Source: an uncultured Ruminococcus sp.
GTDB lineage: Bacteria > Bacillota > Clostridia > Oscillospirales > Acutalibacteraceae
Assembly: GCA_902783065.1 (NCBI GenBank)
Contig: CACZPV010000254.1
Location: 1 to 10,168 of the forward strand
Reading direction: 5' to 3'
DNA: 10,168 nt
Below, in pieces: positions 1-6,662 of the stretch. Position 1 is the first letter of the stretch; every line of letters starts with the position of its first letter. Position numbers and translations under genes: made by a program. The notes below the pieces were generated by a model, which worked only from the letters and a program-made list of their open reading frames with translations, made no database searches and was not told the DNA's origin.

Positions 1-10
1 ATATATATAA

Positions 11-24
11 CCGGCGTGTGCCGG
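11..24 (+). other. Short GC-rich hairpin ahead of the ftsL-like gene
   Basis: CCGGC (11-15) and GCCGG (20-24) form a perfect 5-bp stem around a GTGT loop, just upstream of the ftsL ribosome binding site (AAGGGG, 28-33). It may be a small leader structure or the 3' edge of an upstream gene, commonly rsmH (mraW) in this cluster. With only ten bases upstream I cannot tell. No T-tract follows, so it is not a classic terminator. Confidence 0.3.
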
Positions 25-42
25 CGGAAGGGGAACATTTTG

Positions 43-555
43 ATGGTAGGTGAAAAAAGAACAGAGGCGCTGGATCTGAATCTTCTGGAAGCGTATGAAA
101 TGCAAATGTCAAGCGCAGAGAAGAAATCAAAAAAGAAAAAGAAAAGCGGTCAGATCATCAGCATCAGTCAGGGTTCATCCGCAAAGGCGCAAAGAAGAAA
201 ACGAAATCCCGTAACAATTATCACAGTAAGTATTCTTACCATCGTGGTGGCAGCGGTGTGTATTATGCTAGTGCATTTTAATGCACAGCTGAATGAAATT
301 AACGAACAGATTACACAAAAAGAATCTGCACTCACAGAATTGCAGAATAAGGAAGCACAGTACAGATTGACGATAGACAGTAAATTTACGGATGAGTATG
401 TGAAAAAATACGCAGAAGATAAATTGAATATGGTTCCGGTGAAAAATGCGCAGAAAGAGTTCATATCGCTTTCGGACGGTGATAAGGGAGAGGTTGTAAA
501 CGAAAACGAGTCGGATAATATTTTTAAAACGATTTTTGACGCTTTCGGAATGTGA
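43..555 (+). CDS. ftsL: FtsL/DivIC-type septum formation protein
   Basis: 170-residue bitopic membrane protein of the cell division complex. Visible parts are a cytoplasmic N-tail with a lysine-rich run (about residues 27-34) and a basic RRKR patch (51-54), one membrane segment (about 57-79), then an extracytoplasmic leucine/glutamine/glutamate-rich coiled coil (about 80-108) and a short tail. In the known FtsL/DivIC family this coiled coil pairs with its partner and DivIB to recruit and activate FtsW and the class B PBP. I chose ATG 43 because AAGGGG (28-33) lies nine bases upstream; a longer reading from GTG 16 would put this site inside the gene. Position directly before the PBP gene matches ftsL in other dcw clusters. 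FtsL and DivIC are hard to separate by sequence, so the symbol rests mainly on position. Confidence 0.8.
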   Translation: MVGEKRTEALDLNLLEAYEMQMSSAEKKSKKKKKSGQIISISQGSSAKAQRRKRNPVTIITVSILTIVVAAVCIMLVHFNAQLNEINEQITQKESALTELQNKEAQYRLTIDSKFTDEYVKKYAEDKLNMVPVKNAQKEFISLSDGDKGEVVNENESDNIFKTIFDAFGM

Positions 556-619
556 TCTTGTTCGGGTTATATAACCGTTTTTCAGTGCATAGAATTTTAC
601 AGAAGACCGGAAAAAATCA

Positions 620-712
620 GCGGACATTTCCGCAGCGCACCGAAGGGGCTGAAGCTTTCTGCTCTTTTGGTGCAGTTTTACATTATTGGTGCTTCTCGTG
701 GGGTTGCCCCGC
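620..712 (+). other. Three consecutive hairpins in the ftsL-PBP spacer
   Basis: The 238-base spacer 556-793 holds three adjacent inverted repeats. The first is GCGGA/TCCGC (620-624 with 629-633). The second is a 13-bp stem, 637-649 with 661-673, closed by GCACC/GGTGC and containing three G-U pairs, with a further GAA/TTC stem in its loop. The third is GTGGGG/CCCCGC (698-703 with 707-712) around TTG. The second hairpin is followed by AGTTTTA, a poor terminator tract. The block could be an attenuator, a processing or stability element, or a dispersed palindromic repeat. A 47-codon GTG-started frame (585-728) runs through it but has no ribosome binding site. No known riboswitch was recognised. 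Confidence 0.5.
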
Positions 713-757
713 ATATCACTGCTGATTAATTATTTAACTTATTAATTGGCGATTTCT

Positions 758-766
758 TGGTATTAT
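758..766 (+). promoter_or_regulatory. Candidate extended -10 promoter for the PBP gene
   Basis: TGG directly followed by TATTAT (761-766) fits an extended -10 element (TGn plus hexamer). The -35 region about 17 bases upstream (CTTATT, 738-743) is poor, as extended -10 promoters allow. Transcription would start near 773, giving a leader of about 20 bases carrying the ribosome binding site at 783-788. This would separate the PBP gene from ftsL transcriptionally. Sequence pattern only. Confidence 0.4.
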
Positions 767-793
767 AGAAAGGAAAAAAGGGAAGGTGAGTTT

Positions 794-3055
794 ATGGCGA
801 AAAAGGGTGCTGCTGCAAAATTGTGGCAGAGATCTACGATACTGATGCTGATTATTATTCTTCTCGGATTCGGAACGGTATTTGCAAGACTGTTTTATTT
901 ACAGGTGTATCAGGCTGAGGAACTCCAGCAAAGGGCAGTGGAACAGCAGCTTCACGATACTACTGTTTCTGCAAAAAGAGGCAGTATTTATGACAGCAGC
1001 GGCAATGTTCTTGCACAGAGCATTACAGTGTGGAATGTTGTTCTTGCTCCTGCTAATTTTGATAAGGATGATGAAGCCGGGAGAAAGGTTGTCGCCGAAG
1101 GACTTGCCAAAATCCTTGATATGGATGCAGATGAGATCCTGAAAAAAACACATGAAAATTCTTATTATGTTGTTTTGAAAAATAAAGTCGAAACCAATAT
1201 TAAAAACAAAATTTTACAGTTTGAAGATAAGATCCGGAAAGAGAATAAGATCAGTAATGTTATTAATCTTATAGAGGACTATAAAAGATACTATACGCAT
1301 GATAATTTTGCAGGTCCCATTCTTGGATTTGTCGGAGCGGATAACCAGGGATTGGCTGGCGTAGAATATGAATATGATGAAGAACTTAACGGCAATACCG
1401 GCAGAATAGTGATTGCACAGGATGCTCACAATAAGCCGCTGCCGTATCAGTATGAACAGAAAATAGAAGCCTCGGACGGTTCTGATATTGTGCTTACCAT
1501 TGATGAAAATATCCAGAGTATTATGGAAAAGTATGTAAAGGAATCAATAAAGGAATTTAACGTTTCCAACAGAGGCTGCGCTATCATGATAAATGTCAAA
1601 ACGGGTGCAATACTCGGATTTGCCTGTGAAGGTGCCTTTGACCCGAATGATCCTTTTGAAATAGCTGATAAAGATGTTCAGAAAAAAATAGATGAACTTC
1701 CCGATGATAAAAAAGAGGAAGCAGAAAATAAGGCGCTTAATGCACAGTGGCGTAATAAAGGCGTAAGCGATACTTATGTACCGGGTTCAGTATTTAAAAT
1801 GGTGACGGCTTCTGCGGTTCTCAGTGAAGGCAAAATTAACGATAGTACGTATTTTACATGTGACGGTTCCTATTCTCCTTATGAAGGAGCTGATCCGATT
1901 ACCTGTTGGGACAGCGGCGGACACGGAACACAGACACTGGAGGAGGCACTTTGTAATTCGTGCAACCCGGCATTTATGCAGATGGGTATGAAGCTTCTGG
2001 GACGACAGAAATTTTATGAGTATTATGTTGCTTTTGGTTTTTCAGAGAAAACAGGAATTGATCTTCCCGGTGAAAGTGACGATGTATTCTTTAATAAAAA
2101 AGAGGAACCTGCCGGAATGGGCTTGATGGATCTTGCGGTTGCTTCTTTCGGACAGAACTTTAAGATCACACCGATCCAGATGGTGACAGCTTGTGCGGCA
2201 ATCGCTAATAAGGGAAAACTTATGCAGCCGTATGTGGTGCAGCAGGTTGTAGATTCCAACGGAAATGTTGTCAAGAATACAGAACCGACAGTGAAGCGTC
2301 AGGTTATCAGCGAGGATGTGGCACAGCAGATATGTAAAATGCTGGAGCGCAACGCAAAATCGGGCGGTGCGACCAACGGCTATGTAGCCGGTTACAGAAT
2401 AGGCGGTAAAACAGGTACATCTCAGAAGATCGTTGACGAAGAAGGTAATGCAACCAAGGACTATATCGCATCGTTCTGCGGTATAGCACCCTGTGATGAC
2501 CCTGAGGTAGCATTGCTGTGTTATTTTGATACACCTGATCCTGACATTAACTACTACGGTTCTGCCGTTGCGGGACCTTGTTTCAGAAATATCATGAGTG
2601 AGGTTCTGCCGTATCTCGGCGTTGAAAAAGTATTTGCTGAAGACGAGAAGACACAGCTGGAAACAGCAATCAAAGATTATACAGGTTTGTCACTGCAGGA
2701 AGCTAAAAATAATGTGGAGGATCTCGGTCTGAAAGCAGAAATTGTCGGCAGCGGTGATAAAGTAGTTGCACAGAATCCGCAGGCATATTCCAATGTTCCG
2801 ACAGAGGGAACGGTTGTTCTGTACACAGATCTGGAAAGCCGGAGCAGTAAGGTTGTTGTGCCTGATTTTTCAGGATACAGTATGAGTGATGTGAATTATC
2901 TGGCGGCAGAGCATAATCTGAATTTGTCTATCGTTGGTTCATCGGGAGGCAGTTCCAATTCCTATGCGAAATCGCAGGATATTCCGCCCGGTAAGGAAGT
3001 AGAACCGTATACAGTTGTGACTGTTGTATTTAATCAGGATAACAGTATCATGTAG
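794..3055 (+). CDS. Class B penicillin-binding protein with two PASTA domains (PBP2B/SpoVD type)
   Basis: 753-residue membrane-anchored DD-transpeptidase that cross-links septal (or spore) peptidoglycan on the outer face of the membrane, normally paired with an FtsW-family glycosyltransferase. There is one N-terminal membrane segment (about residues 14-36), a dimerisation/pedestal region with the conserved AKRGSIYD stretch, then a transpeptidase domain with all three catalytic motifs: SVFK (Ser332 nucleophile, Lys335), SCN (389-391) and KTG (539-541). Two PASTA domains close the protein (about 627-690 and 693-750). Start is ATG 794 behind GGAAGGTGAG (781-790); an upstream in-frame TTG (746) would put that site inside the gene. 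B. subtilis PBP2B has two PASTA domains and SpoVD one, so PBP2B fits slightly better, but clostridial genes at this place are often called spoVD. I leave the symbol blank. Confidence 0.93.
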   Translation: MAKKGAAAKLWQRSTILMLIIILLGFGTVFARLFYLQVYQAEELQQRAVEQQLHDTTVSAKRGSIYDSSGNVLAQSITVWNVVLAPANFDKDDEAGRKVVAEGLAKILDMDADEILKKTHENSYYVVLKNKVETNIKNKILQFEDKIRKENKISNVINLIEDYKRYYTHDNFAGPILGFVGADNQGLAGVEYEYDEELNGNTGRIVIAQDAHNKPLPYQYEQKIEASDGSDIVLTIDENIQSIMEKYVKESIKEFNVSNRGCAIMINVKTGAILGFACEGAFDPNDPFEIADKDVQKKIDELPDDKKEEAENKALNAQWRNKGVSDTYVPGSVFKMVTASAVLSEGKINDSTYFTCDGSYSPYEGADPITCWDSGGHGTQTLEEALCNSCNPAFMQMGMKLLGRQKFYEYYVAFGFSEKTGIDLPGESDDVFFNKKEEPAGMGLMDLAVASFGQNFKITPIQMVTACAAIANKGKLMQPYVVQQVVDSNGNVVKNTEPTVKRQVISEDVAQQICKMLERNAKSGGATNGYVAGYRIGGKTGTSQKIVDEEGNATKDYIASFCGIAPCDDPEVALLCYFDTPDPDINYYGSAVAGPCFRNIMSEVLPYLGVEKVFAEDEKTQLETAIKDYTGLSLQEAKNNVEDLGLKAEIVGSGDKVVAQNPQAYSNVPTEGTVVLYTDLESRSSKVVVPDFSGYSMSDVNYLAAEHNLNLSIVGSSGGSSNSYAKSQDIPPGKEVEPYTVVTVVFNQDNSIM

Positions 3056-3154
3056 TAATGAGCAGGTCATAGTTTGTTTTGCGGTGATAAAGAAATGCAG
3101 CTGACTTATACAGCGGAAGTAATGACTTGAAACAGAGCAGGATAGAATTTAAAA

Positions 3155-3222
3155 CGGCGAAGGTTTTATGCCGCTTCGGGCGGCATAAAACCAGCCGATG
3201 TTAAAAACATTCATTTTCGCCG
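3155..3222 (+). other. Multibranched inverted-repeat structure (three-way-junction shape)
   Basis: In the spacer 3056-3320 an outer 7-bp stem, CGGCGAA (3155-3161) with TTCGCCG (3216-3222), encloses two further hairpins. The first is a perfect 13-bp stem (3162-3174 with 3180-3192) with loop TTCGG, directly abutting the outer stem. The second is ATGTT/AACAT (3198-3202 with 3206-3210). Together they make a three-way junction if transcribed. No T-tract follows, so a simple terminator is unlikely. It could be a cis-acting leader of the Mur-like gene, an RNA processing or stability site, or a dispersed palindromic element. The rest of the spacer shows no gene. Confidence 0.6.
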
Positions 3223-3253
3223 ATGAAAGCGGAGAAAAAAATAATCGAAATAA

Positions 3254-3283
3254 ACAAATACTCTGATGAGTTTTATTATTTGT
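3254..3283 (+). other. AT-rich hairpin upstream of the Mur-like gene
   Basis: ACAAAT (3254-3259) pairs with ATTTGT (3278-3283), and an inner ACTC/GAGT stem (3260-3263 with 3268-3271) has a TGAT loop, leaving a six-base bulge on the 3' side. It lies 38 bases before the start codon at 3321. It may be part of the same leader as the structure at 3155-3222. No function is evident. Confidence 0.35.
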
Positions 3284-3320
3284 AAATATCTGAATGATAT
3301 AAGAAAAAGGGGTGCATAAA

Positions 3321-3860
3321 ATGACGAACCGGATCAAAACAGTGCAGAATCCGAGATTAATTGTGATTTCCTGTGAAAACGGAAGAAGAGTCGGTGATAT
3401 TATTTCGGATATCCTGAACTATTGCCGATATAATACCTGTATCAATGATTTCTCGGAAAATACCGATTTCGTGATTGTAACTCCGGAATATAACGGTTCA
3501 CGCCCCGAAAATGTAATAGCGGATACAATATTGTTTGATAAAAACACAGAATTTAGAAGGGAATGTATCGGTCAATTCCGCAGTAAGGTGACTTCCTACG
3601 AGAATGCTATGAAGGAGTTCGGGGAAGATACGGCAGATATTATTACCTATTCCAGCGAAAACTACGGTGCTGATGTAGCATGCCGGAATATTGCTGAAAA
3701 AAACGGAACAGCAGCTTTCGATATTATAGGCAACGGAATTTTGAGCAGAGTTAATATTATTGAAGGAAAATATTCTGTACAAGAAGTACTTGCCTGTACA
3801 GGAGTTCTTCTTGCAGCCGGACTTCCGCTCGCTTCTGTATTGAATTATTTTGAATGCTGA
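3321..3860 (+). CDS. Shrunken Mur ligase-like protein without a functional P-loop
   Basis: 179-residue soluble protein. Its second half reads like the end of a MurE/MurF central domain: an ITYSSEN..ADVACRNI stretch (108-124), FDIIG (133-137), then a GKYSVQEVLA helix (149-158) and a GLPLASVLNYF end (167-177), matching the family's G.hNv.NalAA...lGlpl..i pattern. The N-terminus (13-38) matches the beta strand, P-loop and helix of a Mur ATP site, but the family's GxNGKT/STT is replaced by CENGRRV (18-24), losing the catalytic Lys and Thr. The UDP-binding first domain and the C-terminal domain are absent; real MurE/MurF are about 450-500 residues. ATP-driven ligation is therefore unlikely, and a regulatory or scaffold role is possible. 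Start is ATG 3321 behind AAAGGGG; GTG 3312 abuts that site. It sits exactly where murE/murF usually lie. I found no other family that fits. Confidence 0.75.
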   Translation: MTNRIKTVQNPRLIVISCENGRRVGDIISDILNYCRYNTCINDFSENTDFVIVTPEYNGSRPENVIADTILFDKNTEFRRECIGQFRSKVTSYENAMKEFGEDTADIITYSSENYGADVACRNIAEKNGTAAFDIIGNGILSRVNIIEGKYSVQEVLACTGVLLAAGLPLASVLNYFEC

Positions 3861-4018
3861 GCTGCCGTATTACCGGCAGGCAGGTGAAAACAGATAAGGG
3901 AGCAGAATTTCTTAGGTATTACGATGAATACATCGGAGCGGAGGAAATTCAGACGGAAACTAAAATAACCGTGGCAGTATTGCCCGGCGGAGTAATCCGC
4001 AGAAAGGTGGAACATTAA
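3854..4018 (+). CDS. Small coupled ORF, possible fragment of a Mur C-terminal domain
   Basis: A 54-codon frame starts at ATG 3854, overlapping the stop of the Mur-like gene (ATGCTGA), and ends in TAA (4016-4018) overlapping the mraY start (TAATG). A TGA at 3851-3853 closes the frame just upstream. There is no ribosome binding site, so expression would need termination-reinitiation coupling. The product has GRQVKTDKG at residues 8-16, a DEY (24-26) and TKITVAVLPGG (37-47). In Mur ligases the third domain begins with a GR motif a few residues after the second domain, then a G/D-Y segment and a hydrophobic strand such as IAVLGD, so this could be a split remnant of that domain. The match is weak. 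By stop-codon frequency alone, 54 open codons occur about once in 13 tries, so chance is possible. Confidence 0.4.
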   Translation: MLSCRITGRQVKTDKGAEFLRYYDEYIGAEEIQTETKITVAVLPGGVIRRKVEH

Positions 4019-5040
4019 TGTCAGGAATCTGGACAATTATTGCAGCAGCTTTGTCCTTTGCAATTTCGGGACTGCTAGGAATATGGCTGGTGCCGTTTCT
4101 GCAGAAAAAACATTTCGGTCAGACAATCCTTGAGGAGGGACCAAAATGGCATAAGGGAAAACAGGGAACGCCGACAATGGGAGGTTTTATGTTTATTGCG
4201 GCAAGTATTGTCGTAACAGTACTGTGTGTGCTGCTTTTTCATTTTACGGGTATCGATGAAAGAGGAATATCTCCGGAAACTACCTTGCAGAGTGCTAAAA
4301 TCTATGCAGGACTTTTTATGGCGGCAGCATATGGTGCAATTGGTTTTCTGGATGACTATGTTAAGGTTGCTAAAAAAAGAAATCTTGGACTGACGCCTAA
4401 GCAGAAGCTTGTTCTGCAGTTTGCTGTAGCAGCCGCATATCTTTTTACCATGTATCTGTTCGGCGATAAGTCTGAAACTTATATTCCCTTCTACGGAATG
4501 TTTGATATCGGAGTAATGTATTATCCGATTTCAGCGGTACTTATAGTGGGTATCGTAAATGCTGTTAATCTGACTGACGGTATAGACGGTCTGGATGGTT
4601 CGGTGACATTTTTTGCGGGAGTGTTCCTTATGATGATGGCAGGATATACCGCAAGAACAGGACTGTCAATTATGGCGGCAGCTCTCGCAGGCGGATGTCT
4701 GGGATTCCTGATCTGGAATTTTAATCCGGCAAAAACCTTTATGGGGGATACAGGCTCACTCTATCTGGGCGGATATCTGTGCGCTCTGCTTTTCGGACTG
4801 GATATGGAATTATTTTTGATTCCGATGGGATTTGTTTATATTGCAGAGATGTTTTCTGTGATTTTACAGGTAACTTATTTTAAACTCACTCATGGTAAAA
4901 GATTGTTTAAAATGAGCCCTATTCATCATCATTTTGAAATGTGCGGATGGTCCGAAGTAAAAATTGTGGTTGTGTTCAGTATTGTGGAGGCTGTATTTGG
5001 TGCGGCTTCGCTTTTGCTGATTCTTATATCGGGTGTCTGA
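4018..5040 (+). CDS. mraY: Phospho-MurNAc-pentapeptide transferase (lipid I synthase)
   Basis: 340-residue integral membrane enzyme that moves phospho-MurNAc-pentapeptide from UDP to undecaprenyl phosphate on the cytoplasmic face, making lipid I. Family signatures are intact: FLDDYVK with the Asp pair at 112-113, NAVNLTDGIDGLDG (181-194), MGDTGS (242-247) and the HHHFE histidine motif (303-307). The chain is hydrophobic with about ten membrane segments, and its length agrees with the 320-360 residues usual for MraY. Start is ATG 4018 behind AAAGGTGG (4003-4010), which also overlaps the stop of the upstream small ORF, so the two may be translationally coupled. It supplies substrate to MurG further downstream. 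Nothing is missing or unusual in the protein itself. Confidence 0.97.
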   Translation: MSGIWTIIAAALSFAISGLLGIWLVPFLQKKHFGQTILEEGPKWHKGKQGTPTMGGFMFIAASIVVTVLCVLLFHFTGIDERGISPETTLQSAKIYAGLFMAAAYGAIGFLDDYVKVAKKRNLGLTPKQKLVLQFAVAAAYLFTMYLFGDKSETYIPFYGMFDIGVMYYPISAVLIVGIVNAVNLTDGIDGLDGSVTFFAGVFLMMMAGYTARTGLSIMAAALAGGCLGFLIWNFNPAKTFMGDTGSLYLGGYLCALLFGLDMELFLIPMGFVYIAEMFSVILQVTYFKLTHGKRLFKMSPIHHHFEMCGWSEVKIVVVFSIVEAVFGAASLLLILISGV

Positions 5041-5071
5041 GGAATGATGAATTTAAACATTGTTTGAATTT

Positions 5072-5092
5072 CTATTGAAATTTTCTCAATAG
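5072..5092 (+). other. Hairpin just after mraY
   Basis: CTATTGA (5072-5078) and TCAATAG (5086-5092) form a perfect 7-bp stem with a seven-base loop, 31 bases after the mraY stop. CGTGATGA follows rather than a T-tract, so it is not a standard intrinsic terminator. It may protect the mraY mRNA 3' end or be incidental in an AT-rich spacer. Confidence 0.35.
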
Positions 5093-5119
5093 CGTGATGA
5101 AAGCTGTGAATATCGCCTA

Positions 5120-5148
5120 TTGAAACGAACATATAATTATGTTATGAT
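5120..5148 (+). promoter_or_regulatory. Sigma-A-type promoter for ftsW
   Basis: TTGAAA (5120-5125) is separated by exactly 17 bases from TATGAT (5143-5148), close to the TTGACA-N17-TATAAT consensus. Transcription would start near 5155 and leave a leader of about 240 bases before ftsW. This is one of the best promoters by eye in the window. It suggests that ftsW, and perhaps murG and divIB, can be expressed apart from mraY. Confidence 0.6.
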
Positions 5149-5154
5149 AATATC

Positions 5155-5395
5155 TGTAGTAAAACGTCATTTGTATTTTAATGATTTTAGCTTGCTTTTT
5201 TGAATACTGTGAAAAAATAAGCTTATGACAGCAGGAACAGCATCTGTTTTTATTATCATTGAACATAATCCGTACATTGAGTGCGAAATGTAAAGATGTC
5301 CCGCTGTCTGTGGCTTCGGGATAATGCTGATAAGGTGACTTCCCGCTGTTTTCCGGAGGTCACCGTTACTAATTGTTAGAAAGGAAGTGCTGTCA
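5155..5395 (+). promoter_or_regulatory. Long structured leader before ftsW
   Basis: No convincing gene lies between mraY and ftsW. The stretch contains several stems: AGCTT-gc-TTTTTT with AAAAAA-t-AAGCT (5189-5201 with 5212-5223); AACAG/CTGTT followed by a T-rich run (5236-5250), which resembles a weak terminator; TCCCG/CGGGA (5299-5303 with 5317-5321); and a 10-bp stem with one G-U pair (5334-5343 with 5355-5364). CCCGCTGT occurs twice (5300-5307 and 5342-5349). The weak terminator-like stem upstream of two later stems could allow attenuation. No known riboswitch class was recognised. A 22-codon frame at 5225-5293 lacks a ribosome binding site. The murD gene often found here is absent. Confidence 0.4.
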
Positions 5396-6640
5396 TTGCA
5401 ATATAATTCTTCTCCGGCAAGAAAACTTCCTCCGCACCGTCCCTCGCCGTCTCCGTCACGAAAAGAGAGGTCCGTTACGGAAATACGGGGCGGAAAAAAT
5501 GCCAGGGCAGCTAAAAATAAGCTGAAGCTTTTCTCAATAAGACTTGGCGTTGATATGACGTTTCTTTTTCTGGTGATTGTGCTGGTTATTATCGGCGTGA
5601 TTATGATGTATTCAGCAAGCTATCCGGCAGCTTTGCGATACGAAAGTGAAAGTACGTATTATTTGTATAAACAGGCGATTTTTGCAGCTGTCGGTGTCGC
5701 TGTAATGATTAGTATTTCCTATTTTGACTATCATCATCTGCATATTCTCGCACCTATTTTATATGTAGTGGGACTGTTGCTTCTTGTCGGAGTGCTTTTT
5801 ATGCCGGGTGACCCGAAAAGATGGATTAAACTGGGGGATTTTTCGTTTCAGGCTTCAGAGGTTGCAAAGTTTGCGCTGATTCTGGAAATTGCGGATTGGT
5901 CGTCTAAGCATTTTCGTGATATGCATACGTTCAAAACGGGTGTTTTGCCATGTGTGGTTATGTATGCCATATATGCTGCTTTGTTGGTTGCAGAGCCGCA
6001 TTATTCCGGTGTTGTAATTATTACCTTGCTCGCCGCTGTTATGATGTTTCTGGGCGGTGTGCGCAAGAGGTATTTTGTTATTGCAGGGGCACTGATTGTC
6101 GGTGCGATTCTGATTCTGATTGTTACAGATAAGCTTGGTTATGCCATGCAGCGTCTTGACGGTTGGGGACAGGCACTTGTGTATGTCAATGATGATCTGT
6201 GGCAGGATACCTATCAGACAAGAAATTCTCTTTATGCTATTGGTTCGGGCGGAATATGGGGACTTGGTCTCGGTCAGTCAAGACAGAAGTTTATGTATAT
6301 TCCTGAAGCACAGAACGACTTTGTATTTGCTGTTGTGTGTGAGGAACTTGGACTGGTCGGAGCTGTTCTGATTCTTGGATTGTTTGTTTTGCTTGTGTGG
6401 AGAGGTATTACTATTTCTATGAGAGCAAAGGATCCTTTCGGATCTATGCTTGGGACCGGGCTTTCAGCCCAGATCGGAATACAGGCTATTCTGAATATTC
6501 TGGTAATTACCGATTGGCTGCCTAATACCGGTATAAGTCTGCCGTTTTTCAGCTACGGAGGTACATCGCTGATTATGCTTATGGCGCAGATGGGAATAGT
6601 TCTGTCAATATCAAGAACCTCTAATCTTGAAAAAGTTTAG
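5396..6640 (+). CDS. ftsW: FtsW-type lipid II glycosyltransferase (SEDS family)
   Basis: 414-residue polytopic membrane protein that polymerises lipid II into septal glycan strands together with a class B PBP. SEDS signatures are present: KRWIKLGDFSFQASEVAK, the GSGGIWGLGLG loop followed by YIPEAQNDFVFA containing the conserved Asp (308), and PFFSYGGTSLI (FSYGGTS at 385-391). About ten membrane segments follow a basic, proline-rich cytoplasmic tail of about 50 residues, longer than in many FtsW proteins. I chose TTG 5396 because AAAGGAAG (5379-5386) lies nine bases upstream; GTG 5387 abuts that site and is too close. Position before murG and in the division cluster favours FtsW, although SpoVE and RodA share these motifs. 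It has its own promoter candidate and a long leader. Confidence 0.9.
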   Translation: MQYNSSPARKLPPHRPSPSPSRKERSVTEIRGGKNARAAKNKLKLFSIRLGVDMTFLFLVIVLVIIGVIMMYSASYPAALRYESESTYYLYKQAIFAAVGVAVMISISYFDYHHLHILAPILYVVGLLLLVGVLFMPGDPKRWIKLGDFSFQASEVAKFALILEIADWSSKHFRDMHTFKTGVLPCVVMYAIYAALLVAEPHYSGVVIITLLAAVMMFLGGVRKRYFVIAGALIVGAILILIVTDKLGYAMQRLDGWGQALVYVNDDLWQDTYQTRNSLYAIGSGGIWGLGLGQSRQKFMYIPEAQNDFVFAVVCEELGLVGAVLILGLFVLLVWRGITISMRAKDPFGSMLGTGLSAQIGIQAILNILVITDWLPNTGISLPFFSYGGTSLIMLMAQMGIVLSISRTSNLEKV

Positions 6641-6656
6641 TCCGGAATCACGGACT
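6639..6656 (+). other. Hairpin overlapping the ftsW stop codon
   Basis: AGTCCG (6639-6644) and CGGACT (6651-6656) form a perfect 6-bp stem with loop GAATCA, starting inside the TAG stop of ftsW. No T-tract follows directly. It may stabilise the mRNA end or act with the next hairpin. Confidence 0.35.
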
Positions 6657-6662
6657 GTGGAT

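Noticed and set aside
1..10. TAA at 8-10 as the stop of an upstream rsmH gene
   Set aside because: Only seven bases precede it, so no frame can be supported.
585..728. 47-codon GTG-started frame in the ftsL-PBP spacer
   Set aside because: It has no ribosome binding site, and it is Cys/Trp-rich because it runs through GC-rich hairpins.
3261..3269. CTGATGAG, resembling the hammerhead ribozyme core
   Set aside because: No GAAA core or correctly placed stem III and cleavage site follows. The octamer is the loop and flank of a short AT-rich hairpin.
3840..3900. Read-through of the TGA at 3858 or a -1 frameshift joining the Mur-like gene to the small ORF
   Set aside because: Read-through meets another TGA at 3885. 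The -1 frame has a TGA at 3851-3853, leaving only a few bases for slippage, and no slippery heptamer is present. Reinitiation at ATGCTGA is simpler.
5225..5293. 22-codon ATG frame in the ftsW leader as a leader peptide
   Set aside because: No ribosome binding site precedes it, and there is no codon bias or regulatory codon run.
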